This document shows, in pieces, positions 8,454-19,906 of a stretch of DNA of 64,000 bases. Position 1 is the first letter of the stretch, and the number at the start of each line of letters is the position of its first letter. Below the pieces are notes generated by a model. The model did not search any database, was not told the DNA's origin, and saw nothing but the letters and a program-made list of their open reading frames with translations. Where the stretch lies: assembly GCA_022241605.1 (NCBI GenBank), contig JAKOMQ010000018.1:1-64000 (forward strand), in the 5' to 3' direction. Made by a program: the position numbers and the translations under genes. The DNA is from Aquimonas sp. GTDB lineage: Bacteria > Pseudomonadota > Gammaproteobacteria > Xanthomonadales > Xanthomonadaceae.

Positions 8454-8692
8454 GGTCCCTTCACGCACACACCGTTGGTAAGCTGTGGATAAACTCTGTA
8501 TGGCGCGGCTGGCACTTTTCACGTGGATTGTTATCCACAGCTGCCCCACAGCACCCAGAGGCTTGGTCCACAGCCTTGTAGATGGCTAAAAATCGTTGGG
8601 AATCATGTGATTGTGCAAGCTTTACCGGATTTCCGGTGAGCCCATCATCACCAAGATTCTTTTAAAAGCATCAAAAGCATAAGGATGGTTGT
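8454..8692. other. dnaA-dnaN intergenic region, candidate oriC
   Basis: This 239-base gap holds two perfect DnaA boxes facing opposite ways (TGTGGATAA at 8484-8492 and TTATCCACA at 8531-8539), a weaker TGGTCCACA at about 8564, and AT-rich stretches (GCTAAAAATCG near 8587; ATTCTTTTAAAAGCATCAAAAG near 8656, in which no part longer than 20 is claimed as a motif). An origin here fits the layout of this order. The box number is low, so it could instead be only a DnaA-regulated dnaN promoter. Confidence 0.65.
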
Positions 8693-9793
8693 ATGCGTTT
8701 CGCTTTGACACGGGAAGTGCTGCTCAAGCCGCTGCAGCAGGTTGTCGGCGTGGTCGAGAAACGCCAGACGCTGGCCGTGCTCTCGAACCTGCTGGTGCAG
8801 CTGCAGGGTGGAACCCTGTCCATGACGGCAACTGACCTTGAAGTCGAGATGGTGGCCCGGGTGACTTGCAGCGACGGCGAGGACGGAGCAATCACCATTC
8901 CCGCACGGAAGTGGTTCGAGATCGTTCGAGCGTTGCCAGACGGGGTGATGGTGAATGTCGCTGTGAACGGCGACCGCATCAGCGTGAACGCCGGTCGCAG
9001 CCGCTACACCCTTGCTGGTCTTGCAGCGGAGGAATATCCAAGCACCGACGAGACCGAAGTCATCGAACGTATCCGGGTCCAGGAAGGGGCGCTCAAGCGT
9101 GGATTCGAGAGCACGGCTTTCGCGATGGCTCAGCAGGACGTGCGCTTCTATCTGAACGGGCTGCTGCTCGATGCAGAGGGCAGCGTGCTGCGATGCGTGG
9201 CGACTGACGGGCATCGCCTCGCGCTCAGCGAGGTCGAGCTGCAGGCCGGTCCGCAGGTCAAGCGACAGCTGATCGTGCCTCGCAAGGGCGTGCTTGAGCT
9301 GCTTCGCCTGCTGGAAGCTTCCGATCGTGAGATCGAGCTTGAGGTAGGCCGCAACCATATCCGGCTTCGCCGCGAGGACGTGAGCTTCAGCTCGAAGCTG
9401 ATCGACGGCCGGTTCCCGGATTACGAAGCGGTGATCCCGCTGGGCGCGGACAAGGAAGTTCGAGTGGATCGTGATGTGCTGCGGGCTTCCCTGCAGCGAG
9501 CGGTGATCCTCTCCAATGAAAAGTACCGCGGGGTTCGTCTCGAGGTGGAACCCGGGGTGCTGCGAGTCGTCGCGCACAATCCCGAGCAGGAGGAGGCAGT
9601 CGAGGAAGTGGAAGCGGACACCACGATTGGCGGCCTGTCGATCGGCTTCAACGCCGGCTATCTGCTGGAGGCCCTTGGCGCGCTCTCCGAGGATCAGGCG
9701 CTTCTGCTGTTCCGCGATTCCGCATCGAGCGCTCTCGTGCGCGAGCCCAGCCATGCGTTGAATCGACACGTGGTCATGCCGATGCGGCTGTAA
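8693..9793 (+). CDS. dnaN: DNA polymerase III subunit beta (sliding clamp)
   Basis: The beta clamp encircles DNA and tethers polymerase III. The 366-residue product starts MRFALTREVLLKPLQQVVGVVEKRQTLAVLSN and ends VMPMRL, both diagnostic, with three repeated clamp domains including FYLNGLLLDAEG and RCVATDGHRLALSE. AAGGA eight bases upstream supports the ATG. It sits between the candidate origin and recF. Confidence 0.98.
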   Translation: MRFALTREVLLKPLQQVVGVVEKRQTLAVLSNLLVQLQGGTLSMTATDLEVEMVARVTCSDGEDGAITIPARKWFEIVRALPDGVMVNVAVNGDRISVNAGRSRYTLAGLAAEEYPSTDETEVIERIRVQEGALKRGFESTAFAMAQQDVRFYLNGLLLDAEGSVLRCVATDGHRLALSEVELQAGPQVKRQLIVPRKGVLELLRLLEASDREIELEVGRNHIRLRREDVSFSSKLIDGRFPDYEAVIPLGADKEVRVDRDVLRASLQRAVILSNEKYRGVRLEVEPGVLRVVAHNPEQEEAVEEVEADTTIGGLSIGFNAGYLLEALGALSEDQALLLFRDSASSALVREPSHALNRHVVMPMRL

Positions 9794-9803
9794 GGCAATC
9801 ACC

Positions 9804-10895
9804 ATGCAGTTGCGTGACTTCAGCCTCGGCAGGCTCAGAGTGTTTGCCGAGGCTGAGTGCTTTCTGGGCCCTGGCCTGAATTGGTTCGTGGGCCCGAACG
9901 GGGCCGGCAAGACAACGCTTCTGGAAGCTGTCTCTCTCCTCGGGCTGGGTCGCAGCTTCCGTACGGGGAACCTGGATGCGGTGCTCCAAGCCGGTGCAGA
10001 GGCCTGGTGGGTGCGTGGAAGTGTTGTCGGATCGGAAGGGCAGGTGCGGTCGCTAGCGGTGGGTCGCGGTGGGCGTACGGCGGTGGAACGCCGGCTGGAC
10101 GGTCGGGCGACGGCCCGCGCATCGGAGCTCGCGTCGGCGTTGCCGCTGCTTGTGTTCGAGCCTCAGGGCTCAGAGCTGGTATTTGGGAGCTCCGAACGTC
10201 GCCGTCGCCTGCTCGATTGGGGTGTGTTTCACGTGGAACACGGCGATATCGGTCTTTGGTCGCGGTATCAGCGGGCGCTGCGCCAGCGGAACCTTGCGTT
10301 GAAAGCAGGCGATTCAGCCAGCGCTTTCGCATGGGAAGGGCCGCTTGCCGAAGCGGGTATGGCGATTGCCGAGCTGCGCGCTCAGTTCCTCAGCCGCTGG
10401 CATGCGTCCGTAACGCTGGCCGTTTCTGAAATGGCAGGTGATGTCCCGGGCTTACGCGTGGATCTGTCCACCGGTTGGTCCGCAGCGATGCCTCAGCTCT
10501 CGGATGCCCTGGTTGCCGGGCGGGCCCGCGACCTTGGCCTCGGTTACACCTATGCAGGTCCACATCGGGCTGATCTGGTGCTGAAACACGACGGAATCGA
10601 GGTGCGTGACACCATCTCACGGGGGCAGGCCCGCAGCATCGCATTGGCATTGGTGTTGGCGATGGCGGCGAGCTTTCGCGCCGCTCGCGGCGAATCGCCG
10701 GTATTGCTGCTGGACGATGTCTGCGCGGAGCTCGACGGTTTGCATCTCTCGGCGTTGCTTCGGGGCATTTCAGACCGCGGTGCCCAAGCCCTGATCTCCA
10801 GCGTCGCGCTCCCGGCAGCGCATGCCGCGGCTGAAGATCGGGTGTTCCACGTGGAACAGGGCAAGGTCACCCCCTTGCTATACTCGCGGGCTTGA
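9804..10895 (+). CDS. recF: DNA replication/repair protein RecF
   Basis: RecF is an SMC-like ATPase that helps load RecA at gaps. The 363-residue protein has Walker A GPNGAGKT (30-37), the ABC-type signature region (SRGQARSIALALVLA) and Walker B LLLDDVCAELD. It follows dnaN by ten bases, so the two are presumably co-transcribed. Confidence 0.97.
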   Translation: MQLRDFSLGRLRVFAEAECFLGPGLNWFVGPNGAGKTTLLEAVSLLGLGRSFRTGNLDAVLQAGAEAWWVRGSVVGSEGQVRSLAVGRGGRTAVERRLDGRATARASELASALPLLVFEPQGSELVFGSSERRRRLLDWGVFHVEHGDIGLWSRYQRALRQRNLALKAGDSASAFAWEGPLAEAGMAIAELRAQFLSRWHASVTLAVSEMAGDVPGLRVDLSTGWSAAMPQLSDALVAGRARDLGLGYTYAGPHRADLVLKHDGIEVRDTISRGQARSIALALVLAMAASFRAARGESPVLLLDDVCAELDGLHLSALLRGISDRGAQALISSVALPAAHAAAEDRVFHVEQGKVTPLLYSRA

Positions 10896-13412
<2,517 letters not shown>

Positions 13413-13459
13413 GAAGCCGCCTCCCACGCCCAGCGTCGCGGGTTCCCGTAGATCCGCGC

Positions 13460-13489
13460 CTGGGGCGGCCCGAACTCGGGCCGCCCCAG
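13460..13489 (+). terminator. Perfect hairpin after gyrB
   Basis: CTGGGGCGGCCCG pairs with CGGGCCGCCCCAG around a four-base AACT loop, a perfect 13-bp GC stem 48 bases past the gyrB stop. No T-run follows, so it is a candidate terminator or mRNA-stabilising hairpin rather than a textbook intrinsic terminator. Confidence 0.6.
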
Positions 13490-13785
13490 ACGGCCGCGGC
13501 TACAGGCACGCACGGGGATGCCGCGCGCACCAAACCATCAGTGTCTGGCGGCTTCATGCCGGGATCGGCGTCGCTGGTTGTCTGTGTGACGACACCACCA
13601 CGGCGCCTGCGCGCGCCGTGACCGGCACCTGACTCCACCGCTGGACAAGACGGCAATCTGCTGCGCGCGACACACGCGGTGGCAACCGGGCGCACACCAT
13701 TGCTCCGTCCCTGGCCCGTCGCAGCCAGTGCCGCTCGCTATACTGATGCCGCACGCTCCCGCACCGCGTCCTGCCGGCGAAACGA
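13490..13785. other. Intergenic region before the transglutaminase-like gene
   Basis: No gene is convincing here. A -10-like TATACT at 13739-13744 lies about 45 bases before the ATG at 13786 and could serve it, although no good -35 is at the right distance. Otherwise I see nothing. Confidence 0.35.
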
Positions 13786-15360
13786 ATGAAGCGAATCCAC
13801 CTCTATCTCCTGGCGCTGGCGCTCAGCCTCGTCGGCGGCTCCGTCATCTACTACAAGTGGAAGGTGCTTGATTTTCCGCTGCACCCGCACACCGAGGTCG
13901 AAGTCTGGACCGTGCAGGCCAAGGTGGAGTACCAGCCCAGACGCGCCGCCAACACCGTCGTGCTGCAGGTGCCGGCATCGACGCCGGGTTTTGCGATCCT
14001 CGATGAGCGCTTCGTCGCCCGCAACTATTCCAGGCTCGAAGACAGCCGGCGCGACGGCCGCGAGGTGCAGTGGTCGATACGGCGCGCCACCGGGCGCCAG
14101 GCGCTGTACTACCGCGCTACCGTGGTTCGCACCAAGCAGGAGATGGAGGTCGAAGCAGCGCCTCGAATCGGCACTCCGCCCACTCTGGAAGAACCCTACG
14201 CGACCGCTGCCCAGACCCTGCTGGATCAGGTGCGCGATGGCTCCTCGAGCATCGCCACCTACGCCAAGGAGCTGGTCCGACGGGTCAACCTCGACGCCCC
14301 GAGCGAAGAAGTGGCCTTGTTGATGGAAAGCTATGGCGATCCCGAGGCTCGTGCCCGCTACATCGCCCAGCTGCTGGCGATGCGCAGCATTCCCGCGCGT
14401 ATCGTGCGTGGCCTCGAGCTTGGCGAGACCCAATCCACGGCCGAGCTGCGGCCGTGGCTTCAGGTCCATAACGGCACCGATTGGATCACGATCAACCTGC
14501 GAACCGCCGCGGACGGGTGGCCGGACAATCTGCTGTTGTGGTCGGGCTCGGAGCAGGCACTGCTTCAAATCGAAGACGCCATGCGCCCGGTGGTGACCTT
14601 CTCGGTCAGCCGCAACCTCGCAGACGCCATTGCAATCGCGGAGCGCCGCCTGGAAGTGCAAAACGCCAATCTGGTGCGCTACTCCCTGCTGAGCCTGCCG
14701 CTGCAGACGCAGTCGGTCTACAAGGTGCTGCTGATGGTGCCGATCGGCGCCTTCATGATGCTTCTGCTGCGCAACCTCGTGGGCGTGAAGACGTTCGGAA
14801 CCTTCATGCCGGTGCTGATCGCGATCGCGTTCCGCGAGACGCAGCTGGTCGCCGGCATCATCCTGTTCGTGCTGGTGGTGGGAAGCGGCTTGCTGGTTCG
14901 GTTTTACATGGAGCAGCTGCGGCTCCTGCTGGTGCCGCGCCTGACATCGGTGCTGATCCTGGTGGTGCTGTTGATGGCTGCGGTCTCGGTCATCGCCAAC
15001 CAGCTCGGCATCGAGGTGGGTCTGTCGGTGGCGCTGTTCCCCATGGTGATCATGGCAATGGCGATCGAGCGCATGTCCATCGCCTGGGAGGAACGCGGTG
15101 CCGGCCACGCCCTGCGGGAAGGTATCGGTACCTTGATCGTCGCCTGCGCGGCCTATCTCCTCATGAGTTGGCCGGCGCTGGAACATTTCGTCTTCGTATT
15201 CCCAGAATTCCTGCTGATCCTGCTTGCCGCGACCCTGCTGCTTGGCCGTTACAGCGGGTATCGACTCAGCGAACTGTTCCGATTCAGAGCATTAGCTCGC
15301 GAAGTCGACGAAAAGGAAAGAGCACGAGCTGCCGGCGCTGGCACTGAAACCAAGGCCTGA
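13786..15360 (+). CDS. Inactive transglutaminase-like protein fused to 7-TM domain
   Basis: This 524-residue protein has an N-terminal signal anchor (LYLLALALSLVGGSVIYYKW), a periplasmic transglutaminase-like region (about 40-270, including YIAQLLAMRSIPARIVRGLEL and PWLQVHNGTDWITINL) and then about seven TM helices (from MVPIGAFMMLLLRNLVGV to FLLILLAATLLLGRY). Where an active transglutaminase has its catalytic Cys the aligned segment reads ARYIAQLLAM, with no Cys, consistent with the family known as inactive transglutaminase fused to 7-TM. The next gene encodes the ATP-grasp ligase normally paired with it, five bases away. The pair is thought to modify a surface or periplasmic peptide or protein; the substrate is unknown. 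Confidence 0.85.
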   Translation: MKRIHLYLLALALSLVGGSVIYYKWKVLDFPLHPHTEVEVWTVQAKVEYQPRRAANTVVLQVPASTPGFAILDERFVARNYSRLEDSRRDGREVQWSIRRATGRQALYYRATVVRTKQEMEVEAAPRIGTPPTLEEPYATAAQTLLDQVRDGSSSIATYAKELVRRVNLDAPSEEVALLMESYGDPEARARYIAQLLAMRSIPARIVRGLELGETQSTAELRPWLQVHNGTDWITINLRTAADGWPDNLLLWSGSEQALLQIEDAMRPVVTFSVSRNLADAIAIAERRLEVQNANLVRYSLLSLPLQTQSVYKVLLMVPIGAFMMLLLRNLVGVKTFGTFMPVLIAIAFRETQLVAGIILFVLVVGSGLLVRFYMEQLRLLLVPRLTSVLILVVLLMAAVSVIANQLGIEVGLSVALFPMVIMAMAIERMSIAWEERGAGHALREGIGTLIVACAAYLLMSWPALEHFVFVFPEFLLILLAATLLLGRYSGYRLSELFRFRALAREVDEKERARAAGAGTETKA

Positions 15361-15364
15361 CCCG

Positions 15365-16327
15365 ATGCTCAATCCTTTCCGCATCGCCAAACGACTCCGT
15401 CAGATTGGTTTGATCGGTCTCGGTAGACGCAACGCCGAGTTCATCCTGACCTACAACCAGCGCCGATACTATCCGCGCGTCGACGACAAGCTGATCACCA
15501 AGAACCTCGCGATCGAAGCAGGTCTGCCGGTCCCGGAACTGTATGCGGTTGTTCGCGAAGAGCACGAAATCCGCGAGCTGCATGCGCGCATCGCCCATCA
15601 TGAGCAGTTCGTTGTAAAGCCTGCTCATGGCTCCGGCGGTGACGGAATCCTCGTCATCTCCGGGCGCCGTGGCGACAAGTATCGGCGTTCCAACGGCAAT
15701 TTGATGGGGCGCGAAGAATTCGAACACCATCTCTCCAATGGCCTTTCCGGGCTTTTCTCATTGGGTGGCCATCCGGATCACCTGCTAGTCGAGTACTGCG
15801 TGCAGTTCGACCCGATCTTCGATCGTGTCAGCTACAAGGGCGTGCCCGACGTCCGCATCATCGTCTTCTTCGGCTACCCCGTGATGGCGATGATCCGGCT
15901 GCCTACGCGGCTTTCCGACGGCAAGGCCAACCTGCACCAGGGCGCGATCGGAGTCGGTATCGACATCCCCACGGGCATGACCCGGCGCGGGGTCTGGGGC
16001 ACTGAACCGGTGCGCGAACATCCAGACACCGAGCACAGCATCGTCGGGCTGCAAATCCCCCACTGGGACGCGCTTCTGGACATGGCTTCTCGCTGCTACG
16101 AGGTCTCCCAGCTCGGCTATATCGGAGTCGACTTCGTGCTCGACCGCGATCGCGGACCCTTGATCCTCGAGCTGAACGCGCGTCCCGGCCTCGCAATACA
16201 GATCGCCAATGGCAACGGGCTGCTGCCTAGGCTGCGCCGAATCGAAGCCCTGAAGGCGGACGGAGCGCTCTCTTCCAATCCAGCTGAGCGAGCGGCGTTT
16301 GCGCGGCAACACTTCGCCACGACCTGA
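15365..16327 (+). CDS. Alpha-L-glutamate ligase-like ATP-grasp protein
   Basis: The 320-residue product belongs to the RimK-related ATP-grasp group that accompanies inactive-transglutaminase/7-TM proteins. Visible are an ATP-binding lysine region (FVVKPAHGSGGDGILVI), a metal- and nucleotide-binding stretch (VDFVLDRDRGPLILELNARPGLAIQIANG), and the substrate-lobe motif RIIVFFGYPVMAMIRLP. ATP-grasp ligases of this type form amide bonds to a carboxylate, usually adding glutamate or another amino acid. Start ATG lies five bases after the preceding stop, so it is co-translated with the membrane partner. The retropepsin-like protease gene that sometimes completes this set is not adjacent here. Confidence 0.87.
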   Translation: MLNPFRIAKRLRQIGLIGLGRRNAEFILTYNQRRYYPRVDDKLITKNLAIEAGLPVPELYAVVREEHEIRELHARIAHHEQFVVKPAHGSGGDGILVISGRRGDKYRRSNGNLMGREEFEHHLSNGLSGLFSLGGHPDHLLVEYCVQFDPIFDRVSYKGVPDVRIIVFFGYPVMAMIRLPTRLSDGKANLHQGAIGVGIDIPTGMTRRGVWGTEPVREHPDTEHSIVGLQIPHWDALLDMASRCYEVSQLGYIGVDFVLDRDRGPLILELNARPGLAIQIANGNGLLPRLRRIEALKADGALSSNPAERAAFARQHFATT

Positions 16328-16510
16328 ACAGCCTTCCAGTTGTCCTGCCGTTCCGCGCCCAGCCGACCACCCAGCGGAACACCCACACGCTCTGGATCAC
16401 GATTTCCGACAGTTCACACTGCGCTGCGCCTTGAGTCCGTACGGAAACTGGGGTTAGGCTTGGCGGCCCGGCCGGGTTGAATACCGGCCAGTGCTTCCCC
16501 AGGACCTCCC

Positions 16511-17785
16511 ATGCGCATCACCGCAGTCATGCTTTCGCTCTGTTTCATCGGTGCCGCTGGCCTCGCGCTCAGCTCTCCCGCGGATGCCCAGCGCCGTGGT
16601 CAGCAGCAGCAAGCGGAGAAGAAAGAACCGCTGTTCCCGGATGCAACGCGGCCGGAGCCGAGCACCCGCGTCAACCAGCGACTCAGCAAGCAGGTCATGG
16701 CGCTCTACGATCTCTCCCAGGAGGATGGCAAGGAGGCGCAGGCAATCGCTGCGGGCGAGGCGCTGCTGGAAGCGCGCGGCGCCGGTCCCTACGAACGCGC
16801 GCTGGCCTATCGCATCATGGCGTTCACGGAAATCAACCGGGACGACTACGACGCGGCCATCGAATATCTGCGGCTGGTGGTGGAGCAGAACGGTCTGTCG
16901 AATGACGAGCACTACCAGTCGATGTTCCAGATGGGCCAGATGCAGTTCCAGGAAGAAAACTACGCCGCCGCCGCGGCGACGTTCGAGCGCTTCATCCAGG
17001 AAATCGTAACCCCCAAGCAGGAACACGTCGCGCTGCTCGGCAACGCCTACTACCGCATGGATCGCTTCGAGGATGCCGTGGTGCATCTGCGCCGGGCCAT
17101 CGCCATGTCGGAGACGATCGACACGACCGTCGGCCAGCTGCTGATGGCCAGCCTGTTCGAGCTCGAGCGCACATCCGAGGCTGCCGAAGTGGCGCAGCAG
17201 CTCTTGAACGCAGACCCGGACAACGCCGGTCTGATCCGCAACCTTTCGGCGATCTACGTCAACGCGGACATGATCGACAAGGCGATCGAGGTGCTGGCCA
17301 GCGGTCTGGAGAGAGGCTTGACCGCCGAAGAGCGCGACTACCGGCAGCTCTCGCAGATGTACCGCTTCAATGAGCAGGATGCCAAAGCCATCGCCTTGAT
17401 GAATGATGGGCTGGGCAAGGGCATCATGCAGCCGTCCATGGAGATCTATCGCGCGCTGGGCGAAGCGAACTACTTCTCCGAGAACATCGAAGCTGCGGTA
17501 GACGCCTTCGCCAAGGCGGATGAGCTGTCCACCGACGGAGAGATGGCTCTCAACCTGGCGCGTGGGCTGGCCGAGCTTGAGCGCTGGCCGCAGACCAAGG
17601 CCGCCGCTCAGCGCGCGATCTCCAAGGGCGTACGTCGCCCGGGCGACGCTTGGGTCATCTTGGGAGCCGCTGAATTCGGTCTCAACAACCAGTCGGCTGC
17701 AATCGCTGCCTATCGGGAAGCCGCCAAACACCCCGAGACCAAGGCCATGGCAGAAGCCTACCTGCGGCAGGTGTCAGGCCGTTAA
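16511..17785 (+). CDS. Secreted tetratricopeptide-repeat protein
   Basis: A 424-residue protein with a signal peptide (MRITAVMLSLCFIGAAGLALSSPADAQ) and at least six TPR-like helix pairs, e.g. ALAYRIMAFTEINRDDYDAA, MGQMQFQEENYAAAAATF, GNAYYRMDRFEDAVVHL and LGEANYFSENIEAAVDAF. It directly precedes tonB-exbB-exbD, and a periplasmic scaffold role with the TonB machinery is inferred from that position only. A possible promoter (TTGAGT at 16431, 18-base spacer, TAGGCT at 16455) lies 50 bases upstream; AGGACCTCCC before the ATG gives a moderate ribosome site. Confidence 0.8.
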   Translation: MRITAVMLSLCFIGAAGLALSSPADAQRRGQQQQAEKKEPLFPDATRPEPSTRVNQRLSKQVMALYDLSQEDGKEAQAIAAGEALLEARGAGPYERALAYRIMAFTEINRDDYDAAIEYLRLVVEQNGLSNDEHYQSMFQMGQMQFQEENYAAAAATFERFIQEIVTPKQEHVALLGNAYYRMDRFEDAVVHLRRAIAMSETIDTTVGQLLMASLFELERTSEAAEVAQQLLNADPDNAGLIRNLSAIYVNADMIDKAIEVLASGLERGLTAEERDYRQLSQMYRFNEQDAKAIALMNDGLGKGIMQPSMEIYRALGEANYFSENIEAAVDAFAKADELSTDGEMALNLARGLAELERWPQTKAAAQRAISKGVRRPGDAWVILGAAEFGLNNQSAAIAAYREAAKHPETKAMAEAYLRQVSGR

Positions 17786-17915
17786 CGCAATCCGAATGCC
17801 GAGCGCGTAGGCTTCGCGCTCAGCATCGGATAAGCTACGCCGTTCCTGAGTCGTTCAGCTTGCGTGGCAAGCAGAGCAAGCTCGGGCCGTTCAAAGGCAA
17901 GACACGACCTCGCGT

Positions 17916-18581
17916 ATGACAGACACCATCGAAAATCAGGAAGCCTCGGGAAGCGCATTGAACTGGCTCCGCATCACCGGTCTGGCAGCCGCAGTGGCCG
18001 TGCACGCGGGTGCCTTGGTGCTGATGCTGGTGCCGGTAGCCCCGCCGAGCGCCGACGATCGCGAAGAGGCGATTGTCGAAGTCACGTTCATCGAGCCGCC
18101 GCCGCCGCCGCCACCGCCACCACCGCCGCCGCCGGAGCCGCCCAAGCGCCCGCCTCCGCAGGTGATCGAGCGACCCCGGCCGGCGCCGCCGCCGCCAGAG
18201 GCAGCACCTCCGGTGGTGCTGGATCAGGCGACGCCGATGTCGATCCCGGCACCGCCTCCCGCACCGCCTGCACCGCCTGCACCGGCCGCGCCCAGCTATG
18301 GCGCAACCGAAGACAGCACCTATCGACGCTTGCGCCCGCCGCGCTACCCGCCGCAGGCTCTGCGCCGGCGCGAAGAAGGCGAAGTCATCCTGCGCGTTCT
18401 GGTCGGCGCCGACGGCCGTCCGGTGCAGGTGGAGATCGAGCGGTCGAGCCGCTCGCGTCTTCTCGACCAGGCCGCCATCCAGGCGGTGCGTGAATGGGTA
18501 TTCAACCCCGGCATGAAGGAAGGAGTCCCTGTGCAGAGTTGGGTCCTCGTTCCAATCAAGTTCTCTCTCAGTGACGCCTAA
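17916..18581 (+). CDS. tonB: Energy transducer TonB
   Basis: TonB carries proton-motive-force energy from ExbBD to outer-membrane receptors. The 221-residue protein has an N-terminal TM helix (ITGLAAAVAVHAGALVLMLVP, containing the His of the conserved SxxxH face), a Pro-rich periplasmic rod with a run of 13 prolines starting near residue 53, and a C-terminal domain (YPPQALRRREEGEVILRVLVGADGRP...VREWVFNPGMKEG). It is followed by exbB 16 bases on, so they form one operon. Confidence 0.95.
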   Translation: MTDTIENQEASGSALNWLRITGLAAAVAVHAGALVLMLVPVAPPSADDREEAIVEVTFIEPPPPPPPPPPPPPEPPKRPPPQVIERPRPAPPPPEAAPPVVLDQATPMSIPAPPPAPPAPPAPAAPSYGATEDSTYRRLRPPRYPPQALRRREEGEVILRVLVGADGRPVQVEIERSSRSRLLDQAAIQAVREWVFNPGMKEGVPVQSWVLVPIKFSLSDA

Positions 18582-18597
18582 CTAGAAGGTAAGGAAC

Positions 18598-19440
18598 ATG
18601 CTCCAAGATGCTTCCAACACGCCGGCCGCCACCCCGGTGGATCCCGTGGTCACCCAGACCGCAACGCCGGCGCCGGTGGACACCATGATCGGCGGTGTCG
18701 TTCAGGACTCCAACGCCGCCGCCCTCAGCGAAATGGGTATTGCCAACCTGCTGCAGAGCATGATCGCAGCGCCTGGCGAATTCGCCGTCACCTGGGTCGT
18801 GGTGCTGTCGTTGGTGATCATGTCGATCGCCTGCTGGTACTACACCGTCGTCAAAACCATCCAGAACCAGGTGGTGAAGACGCGCGCCAACCACGTCATC
18901 CGCACGTTCTGGGAAACCCCGAATGCGCAGGACGCGATCCGCTTCATGGAAGACCAGCCCGCCAACGAGCCGTTCTCCAAGATCGCGCTGGACGCCGCCG
19001 TGGCGGCAGCCCACCACCAGAAGAATGAAGGCTCGCGGCTGGCCGAGACCCTGTCGCGCTCGGAGTTCATCGATCGCGCCCTGCGTCAGGCCGTGACCCG
19101 CGAGAGCGCCCGCCTCGAAAACGGCATGACCATGCTGGCGACCACCGGCGCCGCGGCACCCTTCATCGGGCTGCTGGGCACCACCTGGGGTATCTACAAG
19201 GCCCTGATCAAGATCGGCGCCACCGGTTCGGCTTCGTTGGATGCGGTCGCCGGCCCCGTGGGCGAGGCGCTGCTGAAGACCGCGCTGGGTCTCGTCGTCG
19301 CGATTCCCGCGGTGATGGCCTACAACTTCTTCAACCGCATGAACCGCACCACCAACGCCCGCTTCGACGAGTTCGCGCATGACCTGCACGACTTCTTCGC
19401 AACCGGCTCGCGTGTCGGCGACCCTGCGGCCAAGCGCTGA
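18598..19440 (+). CDS. exbB: MotA/TolQ/ExbB proton channel family protein
   Basis: A 280-residue ExbB-type protein of the TonB motor. An extended Ala/Thr/Pro-rich N-terminus (to about 40) precedes the first TM helix (FAVTWVVVLSLVIMSIACWYY), and the channel-forming pair GAAAPFIGLLGTTWGIYKAL and VGEALLKTALGLVVAIPAVMAYNFF is conserved. A GAAGGTAAGGAA ribosome site precedes the ATG. It is the third member of the TPR-tonB-exbB-exbD unit. Confidence 0.95.
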   Translation: MLQDASNTPAATPVDPVVTQTATPAPVDTMIGGVVQDSNAAALSEMGIANLLQSMIAAPGEFAVTWVVVLSLVIMSIACWYYTVVKTIQNQVVKTRANHVIRTFWETPNAQDAIRFMEDQPANEPFSKIALDAAVAAAHHQKNEGSRLAETLSRSEFIDRALRQAVTRESARLENGMTMLATTGAAAPFIGLLGTTWGIYKALIKIGATGSASLDAVAGPVGEALLKTALGLVVAIPAVMAYNFFNRMNRTTNARFDEFAHDLHDFFATGSRVGDPAAKR

Positions 19441-19468
19441 TCGAGCGACGTTTCGGGAGATTTGAGCT

Positions 19469-19888
19469 ATGGCTTTCAGCGGCGGAGACAATCAGAGCGG
19501 CGGCCCGATGGCGGACATCAACGTCACGCCCCTGGTCGACGTGATGCTGGTGCTGCTGATCATCTTCATGATCACGGCCCCACTGATGTCCCACAAGATT
19601 CAGGTCCGGCTGCCGGAAACCAGGCTCGACACGCCTCCGGTGGACACACAGGGCACGCCGATCACCATCGCCATCAAGGAAAACGGTGAGATCTACTGGA
19701 ATGACCAACCCGTCCAGCGCAGCCTGCTGGAATCGCAGTTGGCCGTTGAAGCCCAGAAGAAGCCCCAGCCGCGTGTTGACATCCGCGCCGACCGCACCAC
19801 CCGCTACCGTCTGGTTTCGGAAGTGGTGAAGACGGCCAAGGATGTCGGCATCGCCAAGGTTGGCTTCGTGATCACGCCGGAACGCTAG
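19469..19888 (+). CDS. exbD: Biopolymer transport protein ExbD (first copy)
   Basis: The 139-residue product begins MAFSGGDNQSGGPMADINVTPLVDVMLVLLIIFMITAP, with the TM helix whose Asp (in LVDVMLV) carries protons, followed by a periplasmic domain (MSHKIQVRLPETRLD...). It forms the ExbBD motor with the upstream ExbB. Confidence 0.95.
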   Translation: MAFSGGDNQSGGPMADINVTPLVDVMLVLLIIFMITAPLMSHKIQVRLPETRLDTPPVDTQGTPITIAIKENGEIYWNDQPVQRSLLESQLAVEAQKKPQPRVDIRADRTTRYRLVSEVVKTAKDVGIAKVGFVITPER

Positions 19889-19906
19889 GGCCAGGGAGAA
19901 CAGACA

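Noticed and set aside
13738-15186. 482-codon minus-strand frame opposite the transglutaminase-like gene
   Set aside because: His/Gln/Arg-rich artefact; the plus strand gives signal anchor, domain and TM helices in order.
18090-18160. GC-rich CCG-repeat tract as a regulatory repeat
   Set aside because: It simply encodes the polyproline rod of TonB.
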